Origin: Spartobacteria bacterium
GTDB taxonomy: Bacteria > Verrucomicrobiota > Verrucomicrobiia > Chthoniobacterales > UBA6821
Assembly (NCBI GenBank): GCA_947466005.1
Contig: CANIBV010000012.1
Location: forward strand, 1-23,500
Direction: 5' to 3'
DNA length: 23,500 nt
In this document: piece by piece, positions 6,248-12,644 of the stretch
Numbering within the stretch: position 1 is the first letter of the stretch
How the letters are laid out: every line of letters starts with the position of its first letter
Notes under the pieces: generated by a model
The model's database searches: none
Told to the model about the DNA's origin: nothing
Seen by the model: the letters and a program-made list of their open reading frames with translations, nothing else
Made by a program: the position numbers and the translations under genes

Positions 6248-7210
6248 TTAGCTGTTGGCGTCGGGCTTGGAGAGCGGGGCCCCGCCGGAGCAGAGGTAGA
6301 GAACGGCCATCCGGACGGCGAGTCCGTTGGTCACCTGATCCAGAATCACACTCCCTCGGCCATCGGCCACATCGCTGTCGATCTCGACGCCTCGGTTCAT
6401 TGGGCCCGGGTGCATGATGAGGCACTCTTCCTTGAGTCGCTCCGCACGCTTGCGGGTGAGTCCGAATCGGGCCGTGTATTCACCGACCCCTGGAAAATAT
6501 TCCTTCCTCTGACGCTCATGCTGGATGCGGAGGAGATTAATCACGTCGGACTGCTCCAGCACTTCATCGATACTGTGGGAGATCCGGACGCCCAGAGAGG
6601 AAAAGGAGGCGGGAACCAGCGTGGGAGGACCGACCAGCGTCACCTCCGCACCCAGCTTGGTGAGAAGTTGGATATTGGAGCGGGCCACCCGGCTGAAGAG
6701 GATGTCACCGACGATCGCCACCTTCACTCCCTCGATCCGGCCAAGCTTCTCACGGATGGTGAAGGCATCCAGAAGTCCCTGCGTCGGGTGCTCGTGGGCG
6801 CCGTCTCCGGCATTGATCACGGAGGCGTTCAGGCGATCGGCAAGGAAGCGTGCGCTACCCGCAGACTTGTGGCGGATGACGATGAGATCGGCCCTCAGTG
6901 CCTCGAGATTTCGGGCCGTATCCAAGAGAGTCTCACCCTTCTCAAGGCTGGAGGCCGAGGCGGAGATATTCACCACGTCGGCGCTCAGGCGCATCGCCGC
7001 CAGTTCAAAGGAAATTCGCGTGCGGGTACTCGGCTCGATAAAGAAGTTCACCAAAGTCTTCCCCCGGAGAGCGGGAACCTTCTTGAGGTTGCGCTCCCCC
7101 ACCCCCTTGAAGGCCGTGGCTGTGTGAAGAATCGTCAGTAACTCCTCGGCGCTATGGTCCGCTAGGGCGCAGAGGTCCTTATGCTTCCAAGAGTAAGGTG
7201 TCGTTGTCAT
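6248..7210 (-). CDS. pyrB: Aspartate carbamoyltransferase catalytic subunit
   Basis: PyrB joins carbamoyl phosphate and aspartate to carbamoyl-aspartate, the committed step of pyrimidine synthesis. The 320 aa show the carbamoyl-phosphate site EPSTRTRISFE (Ser61-Arg65), the mobile-loop Lys in SSLEKGETLLDT (Lys91), GDGAHEHPTQ (His141-Gln144), the aspartate-binding region LRIQHERQ and HPGPMNRG near the C-terminus. No regulatory PyrI subunit is present nearby, so allosteric control of the E. coli type is not indicated; control through PyrR fits instead. The ATG overlaps the pyrR stop by 4 nt (ATGA), and pyrC starts 5 nt downstream. Confidence 0.96.
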   Translation of the reverse strand: MTTTPYSWKHKDLCALADHSAEELLTILHTATAFKGVGERNLKKVPALRGKTLVNFFIEPSTRTRISFELAAMRLSADVVNISASASSLEKGETLLDTARNLEALRADLIVIRHKSAGSARFLADRLNASVINAGDGAHEHPTQGLLDAFTIREKLGRIEGVKVAIVGDILFSRVARSNIQLLTKLGAEVTLVGPPTLVPASFSSLGVRISHSIDEVLEQSDVINLLRIQHERQRKEYFPGVGEYTARFGLTRKRAERLKEECLIMHPGPMNRGVEIDSDVADGRGSVILDQVTNGLAVRMAVLYLCSGGAPLSKPDANS

Positions 7211-7818
7211 GCGATTGGGTTGGCAGGGTGGATCAGCGTGACCGAGTCGGGCACGCCGTCCAGCTCTTCGAAGCGTACCCTGACTCGATCGTCAAAGGCC
7301 GTGGGGACATTCTTGCCGACAAAGTCTGCCCTGATCGGAAGCTCGCGGTGCCCCCTGTCGACGAGCGCCGCCAGCTGGATCCGCGAAGGGCGTCCGAAGG
7401 AGGCAATGGCGTCCATGGCGGCCCGGCAGCTCCGACCGGTGTAGAGGACATCATCGATGAGAACAAGCGGGCGCCCGTCCAGATCAAGGGGGAGTTCGGT
7501 CAGTTCCAACATGCTGACCCTGGTGCGTGTGGCCAGATCATCCCGGTGCATGGAGACATCGACAACGCCCAAGGTCGGAGAAACACCTTCGATCTCTGCA
7601 ATGTGGGTGACGATGCGCTGGGCAACGATCTTCCCCCTCGTCGGGATCCCCGCGATCACCAGACGACCGAGATCATGATTCTGCTCGATGATCTCATGAG
7701 CGATGCGGCGGATCGCTTTCCGAATTGCCTCGGAATCCATCACGAGCGTGGCTTCCTCAGTCTGAGATGACCGGGGAGGCTCGGAGGGATTGTTTTTTGG
7801 GTCGGTTTCTTTTTGCAT
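7207..7818 (-). CDS. pyrR: Bifunctional pyr operon regulator / uracil phosphoribosyltransferase
   Basis: PyrR binds pyr mRNA when UMP is high and lowers expression of the operon; many PyrR proteins also make UMP from uracil and PRPP. The 203-aa frame contains the PRPP-binding motif VLIDDVLYTGRSC (about 119-131) and a C-terminal block nearly identical to B. subtilis PyrR: QLAALVDRGHRELPIRAD and VGKN. The conserved domain begins at about residue 24 (TLVMDSEAIRK), so the protein has a ~20-residue polar N-terminal extension. The ATG at 7816-7818 is chosen because AAGGA lies 8 nt upstream; the internal ATG (residue 27) lacks a Shine-Dalgarno sequence. The leader carries a PyrR-type binding loop (7828-7858), so the gene is probably autoregulated. 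It overlaps pyrB by 4 nt. Confidence 0.95.
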   Translation of the reverse strand: MQKETDPKNNPSEPPRSSQTEEATLVMDSEAIRKAIRRIAHEIIEQNHDLGRLVIAGIPTRGKIVAQRIVTHIAEIEGVSPTLGVVDVSMHRDDLATRTRVSMLELTELPLDLDGRPLVLIDDVLYTGRSCRAAMDAIASFGRPSRIQLAALVDRGHRELPIRADFVGKNVPTAFDDRVRVRFEELDGVPDSVTLIHPANPIA

Positions 7819-7827
7819 TCTCCTAGT

Positions 7828-7858
7828 CCTTAGTGGCCTCTCGGGACCCCTTTAAAGG
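7828..7858 (-). promoter_or_regulatory. PyrR-binding RNA hairpin in the pyrR leader, covering the ribosome-binding site
   Basis: Read on the minus strand, the upper stem GGUC (7848-7845) and GGCC (7838-7835) closes the hexaloop CCGAGA. Below an asymmetric internal loop (UAAAGG / ACU), CCUU (7858-7855) pairs with AAGG (7831-7828). The published consensus for PyrR loops, ARUCCNGNGAGGYU, is matched at 12 of 14 positions. The two differences (A to G and U to C) are a compensating pair at the stem base. The 3' arm AAGG is part of AAGGA, the likely Shine-Dalgarno sequence, 8 nt before the pyrR ATG. No terminator is seen, so repression of translation, as proposed for actinobacterial pyr genes, is more likely than attenuation. 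Confidence 0.8.
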
Positions 7859-7872
7859 ATGGAAATCGGACA

Positions 7873-8094
7873 TTAGCCCATTAACTTTGTGGCCGCCCTA
7901 GAATGACGCCACGGGGTGCGATGCTTGAGCATCCAGTCTAACAAAGCCCGTTCAAATCCGATATCACGACCCTGCTTCTCGCTCTCAAACCACTTGTGGC
8001 GGAGGATCTCCTCACGCTCTGCCAAGAACTCACGATAGAGTGTCGAGTTCTTTAGCAGATCACCGGCATCAGTGGATGCGAATGAACGAGTCAT
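7873..8094 (-). CDS. 73-aa protein of unknown function, first gene of the pyr group
   Basis: A short, charged, apparently cytoplasmic protein with no signal peptide or membrane segment. The core is HKWFESEKQGRDIGFE followed by RALLDW and a basic tail. I recall the pattern H-K-W-x-x-S-E-x-x-G-R-D-I-G-x-E from small uncharacterised proteins and from the C-terminal part of DUF4032-type proteins, but cannot name a function. Composition and codon use resemble the neighbours, supporting a real gene. It ends 54 nt before the pyrR start, and that spacer is mostly filled by the PyrR loop. It could share the transcript with pyrR-pyrB-pyrC while escaping the translational control placed after it. A promoter-like pair lies directly upstream (8102-8130). 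Confidence 0.7.
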   Translation of the reverse strand: MTRSFASTDAGDLLKNSTLYREFLAEREEILRHKWFESEKQGRDIGFERALLDWMLKHRTPWRHSRAATKLMG

Positions 8095-8101
8095 TGTTCA
8101 C

Positions 8102-8130
8102 AACTTAACAAAAAACGTAGAGCGAGTCAA
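8102..8130 (-). promoter_or_regulatory. Possible promoter of the pyr group, near-leaderless
   Basis: On the minus strand TTGACT (8130-8125) is followed after 17 nt by TAAGTT (8107-8102), then 7 nt to the ATG at 8094. The -35 matches TTGACA at 5 of 6 positions; the -10 is weak (3 of 6). If real, transcription would begin at or next to the start codon, giving a leaderless mRNA for the 73-aa gene. The same geometry occurs before proC. Confidence 0.35.
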
Positions 8131-8169
8131 TCCTTGAAGCAGTCAACCAACAGCCCAACAGCTTGTCCC

Positions 8170-9981
8170 CTACTCCATCTTCGTCCGCCGGCAACCCTGG
8201 TAGGTAAGGAGGACTCCGACGCCGATATGGATGAGCAGCACCCAGAGGCAGAGCGACGCGGCGGAAAGACCAGTCTGGATCACCATGCCGACAATATCGT
8301 AGTACCGCTCGCCGCGGAGTGACTGAAGGATGCCCGACCAACTCCAGTAAGCGGCAATAAAGGGACGAGCCAAGGGCCCGAGCCATGAGGGAAGGGCGAT
8401 CACCGCCCCGGAGAGCGGAAGCTGAAATCCGACCAGATAGATCGAGGCAAGGGAGGCCTGCTCCGCGGAGGGCATGTAACTGGAGATGGCCAGACAGACG
8501 GAGGTCATCGCCGCATTCACCAGGAAGAGGAAGAGCAACTGCTGGGAAAGATCCCCGGGGAAGGCACAGGTGAAATGGATGAAGAGACCCATCCAGAGAG
8601 ACTGAACCGCCGAGAGGATGCCAAGAAAGAGCACCTTGCTCGCAACATAGGCAACGATACTCAGTCCCGAGAGCTTTTCCTTCTCAAAGATCTGCCGCTC
8701 ACCGGCAATCTCGCGCCCCGAGTTATTGGCCCCCATGAGCGTGAGGAGGATCACCTCAAACATCACAATGCCCGAAACGAGGCTGCCGACCTTGCTTGCC
8801 TGGATAAGGAAGTCCCTCGCCTCGGTGAGCTGCTGGATGACATTCAGATCGAGCCCCATGCTGAGATTACGGATCTGAGGCAGTCCGTTCCATCCGAAGA
8901 GAGCCACGAGGCAGGGGAAGCCGAAAACAAGCCCTGCCTGCAACCAGAGCTGGGCATGGCTGCGGAAGAAGATCTTCATGCGACGCTCCACCAGGGTGGC
9001 AAATTGGGCGAGCATTCCTGGATTGGAGGCATCTTCACTGCCGTCAGAATCTTTATTGCCTGAGTCCCTTGATGGGATCCTGCAGCCGCACTCCTTGCAA
9101 AAGCGGATCCCTTCTGGGCACTCAGCACGGCATTCGGGACAGAGAACCTTTGCTGCCGAAGGCGTCTCAAGGGGCAACTCCCGGGCGCCTTCGCCATGGA
9201 GGAAGGAGGCGCCGTGCTTCCGCCAGGAGGCCTGCCATCCCTCGGGATCACGGCTCTCCAACTGCTTGTAGACTTCACCGGGATGATCGATTCGAAAGTA
9301 GTGGGCGAGATCCTGGGGGTTCCCCGCATAGGCGAGCACTCCCTTGTAAAGGACGACAATGGCGTCGTAGGAGGAGAGATGCTTCAGGCTGTGGGTCACT
9401 GAGATCACAAGACGATTCCCATCCCGAGCGACCTTGTGCAGGAGCGAGACAATCTCGTCCTCGGACTGAGGATCCAGGCCGCTCGTCACCTCGTCGCAAA
9501 GCAGGATTGGAGGACTGCTCACGAGCTCCATGGCCAGGGCAAGGCGGCGCTTTTGACCTCCAGAGAGGACTTTCACCATCCGCTCACGGAACTCCTCCAT
9601 GCCCACCTCGCCGAGAAGACGCGTGACCATTGCCTCGCGATCTGTTGCCGAGAGACCGGCCACACGGAGGCGAGCTGAATAATCGATGCACTCTTCGACG
9701 CTGAGATCCTCGTGCGCGATACTAAACTGCGGCACGTAGCCGAACTCCGAGGGCTTGAAATCCTCTTCGGCCAGATTACGCCCGTCCCAATGGATGGCTC
9801 CCTCCTCCTCCCCGGAGGCGATGCCTGCGATCATCTTGAGGAGAGTGCTCTTGCCACAGCCGGAGGGACCGATCACCGCCACAAACTCCCCCCTTCGGAA
9901 GTTTGCTGAAATCCGAGAAAGCAACTGGGGCGAATCCTCGTCAGTGCCGACACGGAGGGAAAGCTGTTCGAGGGAGAGCAT
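8170..9981 (-). CDS. ABCG-type ABC transporter, ATPase fused to permease with a zinc-ribbon linker
   Basis: One 603-aa chain carries the ATPase first and the permease second, the order of ABCG/White half-transporters. ATPase motifs are Walker A GPSGCGKST (38-46), signature LSGGQ (139-143), Walker B ILLCDE (159-164) and the H-loop His197. Residues 281-300 form a four-cysteine zinc ribbon: CPEC (Cys281, Cys284) and CKEC (Cys295, Cys298), with additional Cys288 and Cys300. The permease (about 330-600) has around six membrane helices and the amphipathic REIAGERQIFEKEKLSGLS block typical of ABC2/ABCG exporters. It would work as a dimer in the inner membrane, exporting an unknown, probably hydrophobic substrate. 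The gene stands alone and is divergent from proC with a 145-nt gap. The ATG at 9979-9981 begins directly with the conserved domain; no clear Shine-Dalgarno sequence is seen. Confidence 0.92.
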   Translation of the reverse strand: MLSLEQLSLRVGTDEDSPQLLSRISANFRRGEFVAVIGPSGCGKSTLLKMIAGIASGEEEGAIHWDGRNLAEEDFKPSEFGYVPQFSIAHEDLSVEECIDYSARLRVAGLSATDREAMVTRLLGEVGMEEFRERMVKVLSGGQKRRLALAMELVSSPPILLCDEVTSGLDPQSEDEIVSLLHKVARDGNRLVISVTHSLKHLSSYDAIVVLYKGVLAYAGNPQDLAHYFRIDHPGEVYKQLESRDPEGWQASWRKHGASFLHGEGARELPLETPSAAKVLCPECRAECPEGIRFCKECGCRIPSRDSGNKDSDGSEDASNPGMLAQFATLVERRMKIFFRSHAQLWLQAGLVFGFPCLVALFGWNGLPQIRNLSMGLDLNVIQQLTEARDFLIQASKVGSLVSGIVMFEVILLTLMGANNSGREIAGERQIFEKEKLSGLSIVAYVASKVLFLGILSAVQSLWMGLFIHFTCAFPGDLSQQLLFLFLVNAAMTSVCLAISSYMPSAEQASLASIYLVGFQLPLSGAVIALPSWLGPLARPFIAAYWSWSGILQSLRGERYYDIVGMVIQTGLSAASLCLWVLLIHIGVGVLLTYQGCRRTKME

Positions 9982-10091
9982 TGCCAGTAAAAGTAGCCCC
10001 TTTCGTCTTCATTGTGCAATTTCCACTTTTATCCGCAGGCGCTTCATCGGATTCACTCTTAAGGCGCTGCAGCATCCCCCTTCAGCAAACC

Positions 10092-10119
10092 TTGCCTGTC
10101 GGACCCACTTCTTTAAGAT
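10092..10119 (+). promoter_or_regulatory. Possible near-leaderless proC promoter
   Basis: TTGCCT (10092-10097), 16 nt, TAAGAT (10114-10119), then 7 nt to the proC ATG at 10127. The -10 matches TATAAT at 4 of 6 positions. This spacing places the transcription start at the start codon. The intervening TCCTCCC is the reverse of a Shine-Dalgarno sequence, which also fits a leaderless message. Evidence is base matching only. Confidence 0.35.
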
Positions 10120-10126
10120 TCCTCCC

Positions 10127-10939
10127 ATGAATTATGCGATTCTGGGTGGAGGAAGGATGGGGAGCGCCCTGGTCAGGGGAATGATTGCCTCCGGTATCAC
10201 GACGGGAGATCGGGTCACCATTTCCTCACGTACCGTGGAGTCGGCTCAGAAATCTGCGGTAGCCCTCGGTGCCAATGCCGCCACATCCAATGCCGACGCC
10301 CTGCGTCTTGCGGAGGTGGTCTTTCTCTGCGTGAAGCCAGCCCAGTCGCTGGAGGTCGTTTCCTCCCTCACCCGGGAGCTCTCCGGGAAACTTCTCATCT
10401 CCATCGTCGCCGGCATCCGCTCCGCCGATCTTCTCGCAGCAGCCGACGGGGGGATCCGTGTGATCCGCTCGATACCCAATACGGCCGTCCGGCTACGCAA
10501 AGGAGTGACGGCCATCGCGCCAGACTCATCCTCCACTGCTGAGGACCTTGAGATTGCACGGCAGATCTTCTCCTCGGTGGGAACGACTTTTGAGGTGAGC
10601 GAGGGGGAGCTTGATATTGTCACGGCCGTCAGCGGGAGCGGTCCGGCCTTTGCCCTTCTGATGCTCGAGGCACTCGCCCAGGGAGGAATCGATGGGGGAC
10701 TGGATGCGGCGATCGCCAAGAGCTTCGCTGCGGGAGCCCTCTCGGCTGCAGCTGCGCTCGTCCAGGAGACGGGTGAAACTCCACTCGCCCTGCGGGCCGA
10801 AATCACCAGCCCCGGCGGAACCACCCAAGCGGGACTGGGCGTTCTGGAGGAATCCAACTTCACCGGGATCGTCCGCGGAGCGGTCAGAGCAGCTCGCGAT
10901 CGTTCCATCGAACTTTCCTCGAAGAGTCCCAAGGCATGA
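10127..10939 (+). CDS. proC: Pyrroline-5-carboxylate reductase
   Basis: ProC reduces 1-pyrroline-5-carboxylate to proline with NAD(P)H, the last step of proline synthesis. The 270-aa protein has an N-terminal Rossmann fold starting with MNYAILGGGRMGSAL, then FLCVKPAQ, SIVAGI, RSIPNTAVRLRKGVTAI, and the C-terminal dimer/active-site blocks AVSGSGPAF and ITSPGGTTQAGL. The open frame extends upstream to 9755, but the ATG at 10127 puts the glycine-rich loop at the usual distance from the N-terminus. The upstream part overlaps the divergent ABC gene and is not protein-like. There is no Shine-Dalgarno sequence; a promoter-like pair ends 7 nt before the ATG. The stop overlaps the next gene by 4 nt (ATGA). 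Confidence 0.96.
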   Translation: MNYAILGGGRMGSALVRGMIASGITTGDRVTISSRTVESAQKSAVALGANAATSNADALRLAEVVFLCVKPAQSLEVVSSLTRELSGKLLISIVAGIRSADLLAAADGGIRVIRSIPNTAVRLRKGVTAIAPDSSSTAEDLEIARQIFSSVGTTFEVSEGELDIVTAVSGSGPAFALLMLEALAQGGIDGGLDAAIAKSFAAGALSAAAALVQETGETPLALRAEITSPGGTTQAGLGVLEESNFTGIVRGAVRAARDRSIELSSKSPKA

Positions 10940-11658
10940 GTTGGACCATCGGCAGAATGGGCAGCCATACCGCCGCCGTCATGGCTTTGCTGCTAGTCCC
11001 TCTCACGCTCTGGACCGCCTCGACATCGGCCCAGACCACGACCTCGTCCCGGCAGGAAGAGGCCCGGAAGTTCGCCGCCCAAGCGGAGAAGGCCTTTGCC
11101 TCAGGAAACCTCAAGCTCGCGGAATCCCTCTATAAAAAGTCTCTGGAGGCAGCGCCGGAAAACGCCTCCCTTCTCGTCAGCCTCGCTGCGGTGGAGACCC
11201 GCCTCGGGAATCTCGAGGCCTCCCAGGTGCTGCTACGTCAGGCACTGCGCATTGATCTCAACAACGGGCCGGCATGGATGCTTCTCGGGATGAATGCCCT
11301 TGAGCTGAAGCAGGATGACGAAGCCTTTGCCGATCTTGTGCAAGCAACTCTCCGAGATGAGCAGAACCCCCGCGCCCATAATTACCTCGGGATGGCTGCT
11401 GGTCGGAAAGGGTGGACCGAGGCCTCCGAGCAGGAGCTCCGTCGCGCCGTGGAACTTGACCAACGCTACGCAGATGCGAACTTCAACTTGGCTGTTCTTT
11501 ATCTCCGACGCACACCTCCCCTGATCGAACTTGCCCGTCGCCACTACCAGCGGGCCATCGATCTGGGAACTCCCCGTGATCCGGCGATCGAGAAACTGAT
11601 CACCGCCCCGGTTGCCAAGACCATTTCTGAACTTCCAGCATCTGCACCACTACCCTAA
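10936..11658 (+). CDS. Exported TPR-repeat protein
   Basis: The 240-aa protein begins with a signal peptide (core AVMALLLVPLTLW, probable cut after STSAQ near residue 33). Four to five tetratricopeptide repeats follow (about 39-215), with typical motifs: AEKAFASGNLKLAESLYKKS, LLVSLAAVETRLGNLEASQV, AWMLLGMNALEL, AHNYLGMAAGRKGWTEASEQ and ANFNLAVLYL. A short Pro/Ala-rich tail ends the protein. TPR domains bind other proteins, so a periplasmic scaffold or assembly role is likely; the partner is unknown. Its start overlaps the proC stop by 4 nt, so the two are co-translated, although no metabolic link to proline is evident. The carboxypeptidase gene follows after 50 nt. Confidence 0.85.
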   Translation: MSWTIGRMGSHTAAVMALLLVPLTLWTASTSAQTTTSSRQEEARKFAAQAEKAFASGNLKLAESLYKKSLEAAPENASLLVSLAAVETRLGNLEASQVLLRQALRIDLNNGPAWMLLGMNALELKQDDEAFADLVQATLRDEQNPRAHNYLGMAAGRKGWTEASEQELRRAVELDQRYADANFNLAVLYLRRTPPLIELARRHYQRAIDLGTPRDPAIEKLITAPVAKTISELPASAPLP

Positions 11659-11708
11659 ACCTAAGACTTTCTCTTTAAGCCAATTCTCGGAACATACTTT
11701 TGATTCCC

Positions 11709-12644
11709 ATGCACGGCCCACGACTCCTTCCCTTACTTTCCGGATTGCTCCTGGGCTCCTTGGCTCCAGGACTCTGCATCAAAGGACTTCATGCAGCGCC
11801 TCCCCCACCCGATGTGAAGGGGGCCTCGGTCGTCGTCATCGACGCAACATCCGGTGAGGTGCTCTACGAGCACAACCCTAATGAGAAGCGCCCGGTTGCC
11901 AGCACCCAGAAGCTGCTCACCTCGTTGATTGTCGCCGAAAAAGGAGACATGGAGAAAGAGGTGCTCATCGAGCCGATCGATGAAAACGCGGAGCCGACCA
12001 CGCTGCAGCTCAAGCCTGGAACTTCGTACAAGCGAGGGGAACTTCTCACTGCTCTCTTGGTCAAAAGTGCGAATGATGTCGCCAGGGCCCTTGCCCGTGA
12101 TACAGGGGGCTCCCTGGAGGATTTTGCCGCCATGATGAATCAGAGGGCAACATCCCTCGGTGCGACCTCCTCTCATTTTGTCAACCCCAACGGCCTTCCG
12201 GTAGATGACCAGTACTCGACCGCTGCAGATATGTCGAAAATCGCGCAGGCCGCCTACGCAAACCCGACTCTCCGTCCCATCATGGCGACTAAGTATCTTT
12301 CCTTCCGCTATGCCGACGGCCATGTCCATATGCTTCGGAACACCAACCAGACCATGCGTGAGAACTGGTTCTGCACTGGAATGAAGACCGGCTACACCGA
12401 GAAGGCAAAACACTGCCTTGTCAGCAGCGGCTCTCATGAAGGGCGTCAGGTCATCTCCGTCATTCTCGGGAGCAGCAAGGACAGGGTATTCAGCGACTCG
12501 GCACGCCTTCTCCGCTGGGCTCTCGGTCTTCCCCAGGAGAGTAAAACCGCCACCGTTCCTGCGACTCGAAAATCCGCCAAGAAAGCCCCGGCAACCAAAA
12601 AGCACCGCCAAAAGAGCCACTCCTCGACGCAGGCTGACTCATGA
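11709..12644 (+). CDS. D-alanyl-D-alanine carboxypeptidase (PBP5-type, S11)
   Basis: These periplasmic serine enzymes trim the terminal D-Ala of peptidoglycan stem peptides. The 311-aa protein has an N-terminal export signal (hydrophobic LLPLLSGLLLGSLAPGL) and all three active-site motifs of the penicillin-binding family: STQK (Ser65-Lys68), SAN (120-122) and KTG (226-228). The C-terminal beta domain of classical PBP5 seems to be missing. Instead a tail of ~45 residues is rich in Lys, Ser, Thr and Ala (about 265-311) and could bind the wall or nucleic-acid-like polyanions. Start choice: ATG at 11709; a TTG three codons earlier (11700) is also open. TACTTT 8 nt before the ATG looks like a -10 box, which favours the ATG. 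Its stop overlaps the helicase start by 4 nt. Confidence 0.9.
   Translation: MHGPRLLPLLSGLLLGSLAPGLCIKGLHAAPPPPDVKGASVVVIDATSGEVLYEHNPNEKRPVASTQKLLTSLIVAEKGDMEKEVLIEPIDENAEPTTLQLKPGTSYKRGELLTALLVKSANDVARALARDTGGSLEDFAAMMNQRATSLGATSSHFVNPNGLPVDDQYSTAADMSKIAQAAYANPTLRPIMATKYLSFRYADGHVHMLRNTNQTMRENWFCTGMKTGYTEKAKHCLVSSGSHEGRQVISVILGSSKDRVFSDSARLLRWALGLPQESKTATVPATRKSAKKAPATKKHRQKSHSSTQADS

Noticed and set aside
6243..6425. 61-codon upstream extension of the pyrC frame
   Set aside because: It lies inside the pyrB 3' end, is Arg/Pro-rich without family similarity, and the ATG at 6242 gives the normal dihydroorotase N-terminus.
9755..10126. Upstream extension of the proC frame
   Set aside because: It overlaps the divergent ABC transporter gene in antisense; the conserved Rossmann start is at 10127.
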